A stretch of 64,000 nucleotides of DNA from Cellulomonas xiejunii (GTDB lineage: Bacteria > Actinomycetota > Actinomycetes > Actinomycetales > Cellulomonadaceae), in assembly GCF_024508315.1 (NCBI RefSeq), contig NZ_CP101987.1:3534001-3598000 (forward strand). The letters run 5' to 3'. The notes beneath the pieces were generated by a model. It was not told the DNA's origin. It did not search any database and saw nothing but the letters and a program-made list of their open reading frames with translations. Position 1 is the first letter of the stretch; each line of letters starts with the position of its first letter. This document shows positions 33,617 through 42,236 of this stretch, one piece after another. A program made the position numbers and the translations under genes.

Positions 33617-34548
33617 GCCAGCACCCACGCCAGCGGCAGCACGAAGAGCAGCGAGTCCACCCGGTCGAGCAGCCCGCCGAACCCCGGCAGCCACGTCCCC
33701 GCGTCCTTGACGCCCGCCCGCCGTTTCACCATGGACTCCACCAGGTCACCTCCCACACCGCCGAGGACCACCGCCACCACCAGCCCGGCCGAGAACGCAC
33801 CGAGGACCAGCAGCACGATCGTGCCACCCACGGCGGCACCCACCAGACCACCGACCGTCTTGTTGGGGCTCAGCGGCGACAGCGACCGGCGCGCCCACGC
33901 GAACCTCTTGAGGCCCTGCCCGCCGCACCACGCGGCGACGTCGGTCGCGGCCGCCGCGAAGCACAGCAGGAACGCGTCGGACCCGACGAGCACGAGGTGC
34001 GCGAGCGACCAGCACAGCCAGATCGACCCGAACGCAGCTCCGGTCGCCCGCTCGACGCCGCGGTCGAGGTCACCGGAGAGCACCGCGGGGACGGCGCACA
34101 GCAGCGCGACGAGCGGCACGAGCGCGAGCAGGTCGGGAGCGAGCCACGCCGCCACCGGGTAGGCGACGGCCAGGACCAGCAGGATCACGGTCTCGGGGCG
34201 CGGCAGGCCCGTCATGCGGGAGAACTCGCGGACCGCCTGCAGGGCGAGCAGCGCCGCCAGCAACGTCGTCGGCCCGGGGCCCAGCCACAGGGGGATGCCG
34301 ATGACGGGCAGGATCAGCGCCCACGTCGTCCACCGCCGCCGCAGCTCGGGCTTGCCCGAGGCGAGCACCGGCACCGCGGCGACCGCGAGGATCGCCGCCG
34401 TGAGGAGGAAGAGGAAGACGGCCCGCCCGTCCAGGTCGATGTGCCATCCGCCCAGCCGCACGTCCAGGGCGTACGCCGTGCGGTCCAGGCCCGTCCACGC
34501 CGCGAGCGGGTCGAGGACCCCGGGGCGCTGCGACGGGTCGAGGGTCAC
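33613..34548 (-). CDS. Phosphatidate cytidylyltransferase-like membrane protein
   Basis: A 311-residue integral membrane protein of the CdsA family: eight or more helices and the C-terminal signature [16 protein letters not shown] then [33 protein letters not shown], which is the family hallmark. It would make CDP-diacylglycerol from phosphatidic acid and CTP. GTG 34548 overlaps the previous stop (GTGA). The [11 protein letters not shown] segment replaces the more usual TDTGAYF form, so this may be a paralogue dedicated to the neighbouring transferase rather than the essential CdsA. Confidence 0.88.
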   Translation of the reverse strand: MTLDPSQRPGVLDPLAAWTGLDRTAYALDVRLGGWHIDLDGRAVFLFLLTAAILAVAAVPVLASGKPELRRRWTTWALILPVIGIPLWLGPGPTTLLAALLALQAVREFSRMTGLPRPETVILLVLAVAYPVAAWLAPDLLALVPLVALLCAVPAVLSGDLDRGVERATGAAFGSIWLCWSLAHLVLVGSDAFLLCFAAAATDVAAWCGGQGLKRFAWARRSLSPLSPNKTVGGLVGAAVGGTIVLLVLGAFSAGLVVAVVLGGVGGDLVESMVKRRAGVKDAGTWLPGFGGLLDRVDSLLFVLPLAWVLA

Positions 34549-35195
34549 GCGGCGCCCTCGGCAGCGCCCGCAGCGGCCACGGCGGGCGCGGACCTCGACG
34601 CGAGCACCCGGTGCACGCGCCGCGCACGCACCACGCCCGTCAGCACCGACCCCACGACGACGACGACGGCCACGCCGGGCAGCAGCGTCGGGACGGCCGT
34701 CGCGAGCACCGCGAACGCGCAGCGCTCGGTCTTGCCGAACGGGCCGCCGTTCAGCCGCGGCGCGCCCGCCCCGGCCCCCGCGAGCGACGCGAACGTCGGC
34801 AGGGTCGCCGCCGTGGCGGCGAGCAGCACCCACGTCAGGGGCGTCAGACCGGCCACCGCGTCACCGCCGGTGCGCACCGCGAGGACCGCCAGGCCCGCGA
34901 ACATCAGCAGGTCCGACAGGCGGTCGCCCAGCTCGTTGAGGACGAAGCCCCAGGGCCGTGCGACGCCGCGCGCCCGGGCGACGGCTCCGTCGAGGTTGGC
35001 GCCCGCGAGGCGCACCGCGAGCAGCACGAGAGCCGCCGGCCACCAGCCCAGGGCGATCGCGACGCCCGCGAGCGCTGCACCCGCGACACCCACGGCCGTG
35101 AACAGGTCGGGTGAGGTCCCCCGCGCCACCGCACCGTCGACGAAGCGGCGCAGCCGCCGGGTGTACCAGGGCTTGAGCGCATACAGCGACGGCAT
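34545..35195 (-). CDS. CDP-alcohol phosphatidyltransferase family protein with altered motif
   Basis: A 216-residue membrane protein and first gene of the phospholipid operon. The family motif D1xxD2GxxAR(x8)GxxxD3xxxD4 is present as A66-N-L-D69-G-A-V-A-R, then G83-F-V-L-N87-E-L-G-D91. D2 and D4 are kept, but D1 is alanine and D3 is asparagine. D1-D3 normally bind the metals, so chemistry or substrate may differ. About six membrane segments follow. Start at ATG 35195 ([11 protein letters not shown]). The coupled CdsA-like and PlsC-like genes suggest a dedicated lipid head-group pathway. Confidence 0.85.
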   Translation of the reverse strand: MPSLYALKPWYTRRLRRFVDGAVARGTSPDLFTAVGVAGAALAGVAIALGWWPAALVLLAVRLAGANLDGAVARARGVARPWGFVLNELGDRLSDLLMFAGLAVLAVRTGGDAVAGLTPLTWVLLAATAATLPTFASLAGAGAGAPRLNGGPFGKTERCAFAVLATAVPTLLPGVAVVVVVGSVLTGVVRARRVHRVLASRSAPAVAAAGAAEGAA

Positions 35196-35354
35196 GCGGG
35201 CGACTGTACCGACAGGACCACCGCCAGGACCGGCAACCGGCACCCCGTAAGCCAGGTGCCCCGAGCGGCGGGTTCGGGCGGGTGGACGGGTGACGTGTGT
35301 GACGTGTGACGGACGATCCCTGGGTGGCACGCCCGCACCCTCTACACTCGGCCC

Positions 35355-35651
35355 GTGATCTTCAAGGCCGTGGGCGAGGGGCGCCCCTACCCCGACCACG
35401 GGCTGACCACGCCCGCGCAGTGGGCGGACGTCCCCCCGCGCCAGGTCCGGCTCGACGTCCTCGTCACGACCAAGCGGACGCTCGACCTCGAGGCGCTGCT
35501 GGCCGAGGACTCGACGTTCTACGGTGACCTGTTCGCGCACGTGGTGGAGTACAAGGGGATCATGTACCTGGAGGACGGACTGCACCGTGCCGTGCGGGCG
35601 GCCCTGCACCAGCGCGCACTGCTGCACGCACGGGTCCTGGTGCTGACGTGA
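35355..35651 (+). CDS. Conserved actinobacterial small protein (VapB-like antitoxin annotation in relatives)
   Basis: A 98-residue soluble protein with a GTG start (MIFKAVGEGRPYPDHGL). Conserved features are PPRQVRLDVLVTTKRTLDLEALL, STFYGDLFAHVVEYKGIMYLEDGLHRA and the C-terminal LHARVLVL. I believe homologues in related genomes carry a VapB-type antitoxin label, from memory, but no toxin gene is adjacent, so that name should be treated with care. It lies 37 bp before a LytR_C gene, a conserved pairing in Micrococcales. Confidence 0.78.
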   Translation: MIFKAVGEGRPYPDHGLTTPAQWADVPPRQVRLDVLVTTKRTLDLEALLAEDSTFYGDLFAHVVEYKGIMYLEDGLHRAVRAALHQRALLHARVLVLT

Positions 35652-35688
35652 TCGCGGCGCGCCGCAGGCGGGGGAAGGGCAGGACCTC

Positions 35689-36327
35689 GTGAGCGACCAC
35701 GACCGGGCGCGCGAGCTGCGTCGCCGGCACATGCACGAGCGGCAGGCCGTGGTCTTCGGCGTGCTGCTCGCCTGCCTCGCGGTGGCCGGCCTCGGCGCTG
35801 CAGCCCTGTACACGGACAGCATGTCGCTGCCCTTCCTCGAGCGGGAGTTCTCGGTGAAGCCGACGGTGGTCGCCGGGGCTGTCGACACGTACTGCCCGCC
35901 CGAGGGTGCGCTGCCGGTCCCCGCCGACCAGATCACGGTCGACGTCTTCAACGGTGCCAACCTCGGCGGACTCGCGGGACGGACGGCCACGGACCTCAAG
36001 GAGCGCGGCTTCGTCATCGGTGTCACCGAGAACGCGCGGGTACAGTTCAGCGGTGTCGCGCGCATCATCTACGGTGCGGCGGGGAGCGCGGCGGCGTACA
36101 CCCTGAAGGCCCACCTGCCCGAGGCGGTCCTGCAGAACGACCCCCGCACGGACGCACTGGTGGACCTGATCGTGGGCAAGGAGTACACCACCCTGCTGCC
36201 CCTCGAGGAGGTCGTGCTCGACCCGGCCGTGCCCCTCGTCGGACCGGAGGGGTGCATGCCGTTCGCGGAGATGACGGCGCCCCCGGAGGACGCTGCGGGC
36301 ACCGAGGAGCAGCAGCCCGAGGGCTGA
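35689..36327 (+). CDS. LytR C-terminal domain protein
   Basis: A 212-residue single-pass membrane protein with GTG start. One helix (VFGVLLACLAVAGLGAAALY, about 20-40) anchors an extracytoplasmic LytR_C domain with VDVFNGANLGGLAGRTATDL and GFVIGVTENA, ending in an acidic tail. LytR_C domains accompany LCP ligases that attach polymers to peptidoglycan, but here no catalytic LCP domain is present. Cotranscribed with the small upstream gene. Confidence 0.87.
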   Translation: MSDHDRARELRRRHMHERQAVVFGVLLACLAVAGLGAAALYTDSMSLPFLEREFSVKPTVVAGAVDTYCPPEGALPVPADQITVDVFNGANLGGLAGRTATDLKERGFVIGVTENARVQFSGVARIIYGAAGSAAAYTLKAHLPEAVLQNDPRTDALVDLIVGKEYTTLLPLEEVVLDPAVPLVGPEGCMPFAEMTAPPEDAAGTEEQQPEG

Positions 36328-36373
36328 GCCCGCCCCGCGCGGGCTGAGCCGGCCCCGCGGGTCGGTCAGCTCG

Positions 36374-37744
36374 TCACCGGTCGGTCAGCTCATCACGGTC
36401 GGCTCGTCCCCGCTCGATCTCGTCGCCTCCGGGGACGGACGCCGGGGTCGCCGGCTCCTCGTGCGTCCCACGCCACCGCGCGACACCCCGCATGAGGTGG
36501 TAGAGGCCGATCGCGGCCGCCGTGCCGATCGCGATGCCCTCGAACTTCAGCTCACCGACGTCCCAGGTGAAGTTCGCGACGCCGACGATGAGCGCGACCG
36601 CCGCCGGCATGAGGTTCACCGGAGCGGAGAAGTCCACCCGGTTCTGCACCCAGATCCGTGCGCCGAGCAGCCCGATCATGCCGTAGAGGACGGCCGCGGC
36701 ACCGCCGAGCACGCCGGGCGGGATGGTCGCGACGAGAGCCCCGAACTTGGGGGACAGCGCCAGCACCAGGGCGGTCGCGGCCGCCACCCAGTACGCGGCG
36801 GTGGAGTACACGCGGGAGGCGGCCATGACGCCGATGTTCTCGGCGTACGTGGTCGTGCCCGACCCGCCACCGGTGCCGGCGAGCGTGGTGGCCAGGCCGT
36901 CGGCCATGAGGGCGCGACCGACCAGGGGGTCGAGGTCCCTGTCGGTCATGGCGGCGACCGACTTCACGTGCCCCACGTTCTCCGCGACGAGCACGAGCAC
37001 CACCGGCAGGAACAGCCCGAGCACACCGACCTCGAACGTCGGCGCGACGAACGGCGGGAGCCCGACCCAGGCGGCCTCACGGACCACGTCGAGGTCGACC
37101 TCGCCCCGCAGCAGAGCGACGCCGTACCCGACGAGCACGCCGACGAGGATCGACAGGCGTCCGAGCAGGCCCCGGAACAGCACGGTGACCAGGACGATCG
37201 CGAGCAGCGTCGCCGTCGCGGTGACGGGCGCGGCACGGAACCCCGAGCAGACGCCCGCGTCGTCGCAGGACCCCCACGCCGCCGGCGCGAGGTTGAAGCC
37301 GATGAGCGCGACGATCGTGCCCGTCACGACCGGGGGCATGAGCACGTCGATCCAGCGCGTGCCCGCCAGGTGCGCCACGAGCCCCACGACGAACAGCGCG
37401 AGACCCGTGACGAGGATGCCGCCGACGGCGACCGACTGGCCGCCGCTCGCCGTGGCCGCCACGACCGGGGCGATGAACGCGAAGCTCGAGCCGAGGTAGC
37501 TGGGCAGCCGGTTGCGCGTCACGAGCAGGAACAGCGCCGTGCCCAGCGCGGAGAAGAACAGCGTCGTCTGCGGGGAGAAGTCCGTCAGGAGGGGCACGAG
37601 GAACGTCGCGCCGAACATCGCGACGACGTGCTGCATGCCGATGCCGATGGTGCGCCCCCAGGAGAGGCGCTCGTCGGGAGCCACCACCTCACCAGGTCGA
37701 ACGGTCCGTCCGTCGCCGTGCACGGTCCAGCCCCAGCCGCTCAT
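36374..37744 (-). CDS. uraA: Uracil-xanthine (NCS2) permease
   Basis: A 456-residue nucleobase:cation symporter 2 with about 12-14 membrane segments. Diagnostic motifs are QHVVAMFGATFLVPLL, RLPSYLGSSFAFIAPV and GTTTYAENIGVMAASRVYST (the Q/E-rich substrate motif with TYAENIG). These favour the uracil/UraA branch over xanthine carriers. ATG 37744 is used; upstream in-frame codons are not protein-like. It is a single gene facing a short repeat-rich gap (GGTCGGTCAGCTC copies) after its stop. Confidence 0.9.
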   Translation of the reverse strand: MSGWGWTVHGDGRTVRPGEVVAPDERLSWGRTIGIGMQHVVAMFGATFLVPLLTDFSPQTTLFFSALGTALFLLVTRNRLPSYLGSSFAFIAPVVAATASGGQSVAVGGILVTGLALFVVGLVAHLAGTRWIDVLMPPVVTGTIVALIGFNLAPAAWGSCDDAGVCSGFRAAPVTATATLLAIVLVTVLFRGLLGRLSILVGVLVGYGVALLRGEVDLDVVREAAWVGLPPFVAPTFEVGVLGLFLPVVLVLVAENVGHVKSVAAMTDRDLDPLVGRALMADGLATTLAGTGGGSGTTTYAENIGVMAASRVYSTAAYWVAAATALVLALSPKFGALVATIPPGVLGGAAAVLYGMIGLLGARIWVQNRVDFSAPVNLMPAAVALIVGVANFTWDVGELKFEGIAIGTAAAIGLYHLMRGVARWRGTHEEPATPASVPGGDEIERGRADRDELTDR

Positions 37745-38006
37745 GTCTGCTCCTCGCGTTGCGTGGTCCTCGCCCGCTCGCGAGGGTAGCGAGCGCGGAC
37801 CGGTGGCGTCAGGGACGGACGTCCGGTGCACGCCGCCCGCCTCACGAACGACGCGTTTCTCACACCCCCGCCGTGGCTGACGCACGTGGCGGACGCGGCA
37901 CCGCCGCCGAGCCCGAGGGTTCGCGGCATTCCTCCCGGATCGTCCCTCGCCCGCCCGTCGTCGCGTAACCTGGCGCGGCATCGTCACACCGAGGTAGGGG
38001 GCACCC

Positions 38007-39413
38007 ATGTCCGCACCGTCAGGGGCGTCACCTCGCACCGCGCCCGGACGGTTCGCCTGGGCGGTGCCGCCACAGGCGTGGCGCACCCCGCTCGTGTGGC
38101 TCGCGTTCATCCTCGCCCACGCGTGGGTCGCCCACGTGGGGCTCGTGGTGTGGGACTGGACGCTCGGCGACCTCGGGATGTACCGCTGGTGGGCGTACAT
38201 GGCGTTCATCGACGGCCACTGGCCGGTCCTCGACTACGAGTGGGTCTACCCCGCGGGCGCGATCGTGCCCATGCTGGTCGCGGGGTTCGCCGGGCTGGCC
38301 GACGGCGGTCAGTACCCGCTCGCGTGGCTGGCGCTCGTCTCGGTCCTCGACGCCGTGGCGGTCGCGCTGCTGCTGCGCCGCCCGCACGGGCGGGTCGCGG
38401 CGCTGTGGTTCGTCGCGTTCATCGCCCTGCTGGGCCCGGCGGGCCTGGGACGCCTCGACGGGCTCGTCGCGCCGCTGACCGTCGTCGCCCTGCTCGTGGC
38501 GCTCTCCCGCCCGCGGCTCTCCGCGGCGCTGCTCACCGCGGGCGCCTGGATCAAGGTCGCCCCCGGGGCCGCGGTGCTCCCCCTGGTGCTCGCGGTCCGC
38601 CGGCCGGTGCGCGACGTCGTCGTGCCCGCCCTCGCCGTGTGCCTGGTCGTCGTCGGGACGGTCGTCGCGCGCGGGGGCGGGGCGAACCTGCTGTCCTTCG
38701 TCACCGCGCAGCGCCAGCGCGACCTGCAGATCGAGTCGATCCTCGGGACGCCCTTCATGGTCGCGGGCATCTGGTCCACCCAGGTGGTCCGGGCGTACGA
38801 CGACCAGATCTTCACGTTCGAGATCAGCGCGCCGGGCGCCCGCGCCGTCGCCGACGCAGCCACACCCGCGCTGCTCGTCGCGGTACTCGCCGTCACCGTG
38901 CTGCTGTGGCGGGTGCGCCGCCGCGCGGGCGAGCAGTTCTGGACCGACACCGCGGTGCGCGCCGACTTCGTCGTCCGCGGTGCGTTCGCCCTCACGCTCG
39001 TGCTGCTCGTGATCAACAAGGTCGGCAGCCCGCAGTTCGTCGCGTGGCTCGCCCCCGCGACGGCCGTGGCCCTCGCGCTCGGCCTGCCCCGGTGGGGCGT
39101 GTCGGCGTGGGGCGTGCTCGCGGTCGCCGGTGCGACGCAGCTCGCCTACCCGTGGATGTACGACAACATCGTCGACGGCGTGCCCGGGCCGACGTTCCTC
39201 CTGGCGGGACGCAACCTCGCCGTGGTCGCCCTGCTCGTCGTCGCCGTCCGGCAGCTCGTGCGGCGACCGGCGCCCGCGGAGGACGCCGGGGCGGACGAGG
39301 GGGCGTCGGCGGCCGGTGAGGGACCGGCCGCCGACGCGTCAGGCGCCGTGCGCCGCGAGCCAGGCCAGCAGGTAGGCCCGGGAGCTGCCGTCGTCGATCG
39401 AGGTGTCGGGTAG
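38007..39413 (+). CDS. GT87-like polyprenol-phosphate glycosyltransferase (DUF2029), membrane protein
   Basis: A 468-residue protein with about ten hydrophobic segments. The loop after the first segment (DWTLGDLGMYRWWAYM then DYEWVYPAGAIVP) holds the aspartates expected for the catalytic site of GT-C fold mannosyltransferases of the DUF2029/GT87 type. GAWIKVAPGAAVLPLV is typical of the family. Such enzymes add sugars from polyprenyl phosphates to envelope glycolipids. The last 75 bp overlap convergently with the GH81 gene, and the final residues are low-complexity. Confidence 0.83.
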   Translation: MSAPSGASPRTAPGRFAWAVPPQAWRTPLVWLAFILAHAWVAHVGLVVWDWTLGDLGMYRWWAYMAFIDGHWPVLDYEWVYPAGAIVPMLVAGFAGLADGGQYPLAWLALVSVLDAVAVALLLRRPHGRVAALWFVAFIALLGPAGLGRLDGLVAPLTVVALLVALSRPRLSAALLTAGAWIKVAPGAAVLPLVLAVRRPVRDVVVPALAVCLVVVGTVVARGGGANLLSFVTAQRQRDLQIESILGTPFMVAGIWSTQVVRAYDDQIFTFEISAPGARAVADAATPALLVAVLAVTVLLWRVRRRAGEQFWTDTAVRADFVVRGAFALTLVLLVINKVGSPQFVAWLAPATAVALALGLPRWGVSAWGVLAVAGATQLAYPWMYDNIVDGVPGPTFLLAGRNLAVVALLVVAVRQLVRRPAPAEDAGADEGASAAGEGPAADASGAVRREPGQQVGPGAAVVDRGVG

Positions 39414-41462
39414 CGCGACCGCGTCGTCCCACGCGGCCGCCGCCTCGTCCGGGCCGGCGAGCGCCCGGTACATCAGCAGGTAGTCGCCGAACATGACGTC
39501 CGGCCCTGCGGGCGTGGCCTCGTCGACGGCCGCGAGGATCGTGGCGGGCTCCACGTCCACCGCGAGGTAATCGGACACCGGGCCCATGGGGATGAGCAGG
39601 ATGCCGAGCATCGCGCTGGGCTCGGCGCTGAACCACGTCGCCCAGTCCCGCTTGCCGCCCCAGTTGAGGGCGAAGACGCGGTGCTCGAACCCGTCCGTCA
39701 CCGGGTGGTCCAGATCGGGGTCCGTCCAGTAGTCCCGCGCCGACGCGGCCTCCGTCGACGCGAGCCACGTGGCCTGCGTCAGCAGGTCGTCCTGCCCGGA
39801 CGCCTGCGCCCACAGGCCGATGCCGTTCCACGCGTTGACGGCCTCCGACGCGGACTCCTGGTTGTTGCCGTCGGCGAACGGGGACGTGCCCGACGCCCAC
39901 GCGTGGCCCGCGTACGGGTCGAACGTGCGCAGCTGGGGCAGCTCCTCGGACGGCTGGGCCGCGGCGATGTCGGCGGCGAGCGCGTCCATGACGGGGCGCA
40001 CGTCGTCGACGAGGGCGGGGTCGTCCGCCCCGAGCAGACCCGCCGCGGACAGCAGGTAGCCGTAGTGGAAGTGGTGGTCGTTGAGCTCGTCGGACCCGAA
40101 CGACGGCGTGCGGCCCATGACGGACCGTGCGGCGTCGTCGTACACGAAGCAGCGCGCGTCGCGCTCGTCGCAGCCCTCGGGCTCCGCCCACTCGCGCAGC
40201 GCGTCGGCGACGCGCGTGCGCAGCTCGGCCACCGTGTCGTCGGCACCGAGCTGCTCCCCGAGCACGACCAGCGTGGCGGCCCGGTACAGGTGCTTGCCGC
40301 CGAAGTACGTGTCCGACGCGAACGCCTCCGTGCCGGCGACGTCCTGCTCGAGCTGCGCGAGGACGGCGTCGCGGCGCGCGTCGTCGATGCCCTCGAGGTC
40401 GAGCGCACCCGCCGGGTGCAGCGTCGGCGCGTACGACGTGAGCGTCGACCCGGCGCACAGCTCCAGGTCCCCGTACACGCTGCGGTACGTGCCCAGGCCG
40501 CACCCGTCCCGCTCCGGCTGGGTGCCGGTGGTGTGGTGCCGCATGAGGACGTGCGCGCTCGGCGTCGCGCCGGCCGTGCGGTAGGTGAGCGTCGTGCGCG
40601 CCACGTCGTCGCCGACGCCGTAGGTGACGTCGACGCCCACGACGGGATCCACGGCCGCCGCGGCGAGCACCGCGGCGGCGTCGTCGGACGGGTCGTCGGG
40701 CAGCGCGTACCAGCCGGCCGTCGCACCGGCGGGCAAGGTCAGGGTGCCGCCGTCGAGGGCACCGTCGGAGGTCGCCAGACCCCACGTCGTACCCGCCACC
40801 TCAGCGGTGGCGACACCGTCCTCGAGCGCACCGAAGCCCTCACCGGCGGCGACCTCGACCTCGGTCGCCGCGGTGAACGACACGAACGGCGAGCCCGCCG
40901 CCACCGTGACGTCGCCGAGCGTGGCGCCCGCCGCGTCGAGCAGGCGCGTGGTGACCGCGACGGGGTCCGCCGCGACGACCTGCGCCGACGCCGCACCGAC
41001 GTCGACGCTCACGGCCGGCACGTGCGGTCCGACGACCGCCTTGGCGCTCGTCACCGGGTCCGGCAGGCCGATCGTGAACCCGCTGGGCGTGAGCGCGAAC
41101 GACAGCGGCAGCGGGAACACCGGCAGCAGCTCCTCGCCGAAGACGAGACCGGAGTACCAGCGGTTCGACGGCGGCGCGACGCCCTCGGCCAGGCGGACGG
41201 GGTCGAGCTTCGCGTCCGCCGCCTGCACGAGCGCACCCGTGAGGGCCGCGGCGTCGACGTCCGGGGGCGTCGCGTCGTCCGGCCCCACGACGGGCGCCGC
41301 GGGCGCACCCCCGTTCGAGCCCCCGGGGGCCGACGCGATCGTGCCGGTCGCCCACGGGCGCACCACGAGCAGCGCCACCACCACGAGCGCGGCGACGACG
41401 CCGGCGACGAGCGCCCAGCGTGTGCGGGCGGGGCCCGGCAGGGCCATCCGGTTCCCGGTCAT
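39339..41462 (-). CDS. Glycoside hydrolase family 81 endo-1,3-beta-glucanase, membrane-anchored
   Basis: A 707-residue GH81 enzyme. One N-terminal helix (ALVAGVVAALVVVALLVV) without cleavage site points to membrane anchoring with the catalytic domain outside. GH81 motifs are PSNRWYSGLVFGE near the start, NDHHFHYGYLLSAAGLL with the catalytic aspartate (about 480), FADGNNQESASEAVNAWNG with the catalytic glutamates (about 545) and NWGGKRDWATWF. It cuts 1,3-beta-glucan. Its ATG overlaps the stop of the HlyD gene, and it belongs to the synthase operon, so it likely trims the product or controls its length. Confidence 0.92.
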   Translation of the reverse strand: MTGNRMALPGPARTRWALVAGVVAALVVVALLVVRPWATGTIASAPGGSNGGAPAAPVVGPDDATPPDVDAAALTGALVQAADAKLDPVRLAEGVAPPSNRWYSGLVFGEELLPVFPLPLSFALTPSGFTIGLPDPVTSAKAVVGPHVPAVSVDVGAASAQVVAADPVAVTTRLLDAAGATLGDVTVAAGSPFVSFTAATEVEVAAGEGFGALEDGVATAEVAGTTWGLATSDGALDGGTLTLPAGATAGWYALPDDPSDDAAAVLAAAAVDPVVGVDVTYGVGDDVARTTLTYRTAGATPSAHVLMRHHTTGTQPERDGCGLGTYRSVYGDLELCAGSTLTSYAPTLHPAGALDLEGIDDARRDAVLAQLEQDVAGTEAFASDTYFGGKHLYRAATLVVLGEQLGADDTVAELRTRVADALREWAEPEGCDERDARCFVYDDAARSVMGRTPSFGSDELNDHHFHYGYLLSAAGLLGADDPALVDDVRPVMDALAADIAAAQPSEELPQLRTFDPYAGHAWASGTSPFADGNNQESASEAVNAWNGIGLWAQASGQDDLLTQATWLASTEAASARDYWTDPDLDHPVTDGFEHRVFALNWGGKRDWATWFSAEPSAMLGILLIPMGPVSDYLAVDVEPATILAAVDEATPAGPDVMFGDYLLMYRALAGPDEAAAAWDDAVALPDTSIDDGSSRAYLLAWLAAHGA

Positions 41463-42190
41463 CCGAGCACCCCCTCGACGTAGCTGCGGACCTTGCCGGC
41501 GAGTGTGGTCACGACGCCGTCGTTCGTCAGGGCGATCTGCACGACCACGGGCGTGCCGGCCGAGACCAGGCCGTTGTCGGCACCGGGGACGAGCTCGTCG
41601 CTGGCGACGCGTACGACGGCCTGCGCCTGCCCGTCGGTCGTGGTGACCTCGACCCGGTCGACCTTCCCGGCGAGGACGTCGTCGTTGGGCAGCGTGATGG
41701 TCACGTCGGCGCCGTCGGGCAGCCGCGCGTACTCCTTGGCGGTCAGCGTGTACTCGCCCTGCACGTACAGGGTGCCGTCGCGCTGCACGGTCGCGAGCGT
41801 CTGGGCGGAGGGCACGAAGGTGCCGCGCTTGGCCGCGAGCTGCGTGATGCGCCCGTCACCGCTCGCGAGCAGGACGAGGCGGCCCTGGTCGTCGAGCCGC
41901 GTGAACTCGGGCGGCTCGACGACCAGGCCGTTCGCGAGGTCGTACGTGAGGCCGGAGGAGTCGATGACGAACATCGGGTCGCCCTCCTTGACGACGTCGC
42001 CCACGTCGACGAGGTGGTCGGCGACCAGCCCGGCGTAGGGGCTGCCGACGGCGTAGCTCTCGGCGAGGATCTGGGCGGAGTCGCTGGTGGCGCGCCCCTT
42101 GGTCTCGTTGAGGTGGTAGGTCGCCAGGGAGGCGAGGACGAGCACGAGGATCGTGCCCGCGAGCAGGCGGATGCGGCTGGCCCAGGTCAT
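41459..42190 (-). CDS. HlyD-like periplasmic adaptor protein of the glucan operon
   Basis: A 243-residue protein with one N-terminal membrane helix (LLAGTILVLVLASLATY), then a biotinyl/lipoyl-like barrel (SPYAGLVADHLVDVGDVVKEGDPMFVI) and beta-rich domains as in HlyD/EmrA adaptors. It lacks the long coiled coil of classical adaptors, as expected in a Gram-positive. Start ATG 42190 with GAGAGGTGA. It sits between the synthase and the glucanase, so it may guide the growing chain or hold the synthase to the wall. Confidence 0.83.
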   Translation of the reverse strand: MTWASRIRLLAGTILVLVLASLATYHLNETKGRATSDSAQILAESYAVGSPYAGLVADHLVDVGDVVKEGDPMFVIDSSGLTYDLANGLVVEPPEFTRLDDQGRLVLLASGDGRITQLAAKRGTFVPSAQTLATVQRDGTLYVQGEYTLTAKEYARLPDGADVTITLPNDDVLAGKVDRVEVTTTDGQAQAVVRVASDELVPGADNGLVSAGTPVVVQIALTNDGVVTTLAGKVRSYVEGVLG

Positions 42191-42236
42191 GGGGTCACCT
42201 CTCGGTCAGCGGGGTGGGTCAGGGATGTCAGGGGTG

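Noticed and set aside
35355..35651. VapBC-type toxin-antitoxin locus
   Set aside because: The small protein may carry a VapB-like label in relatives, but no PIN-domain toxin is next to it and the neighbour is a LytR_C protein.
39339..39413. Frameshift at the end of the GT87-like gene causing overlap with the GH81 gene
   Set aside because: Both frames are open and the C-terminal tail is merely low-complexity. A convergent overlap of 75 bp is acceptable, and the GH81 C terminus is the conserved one.
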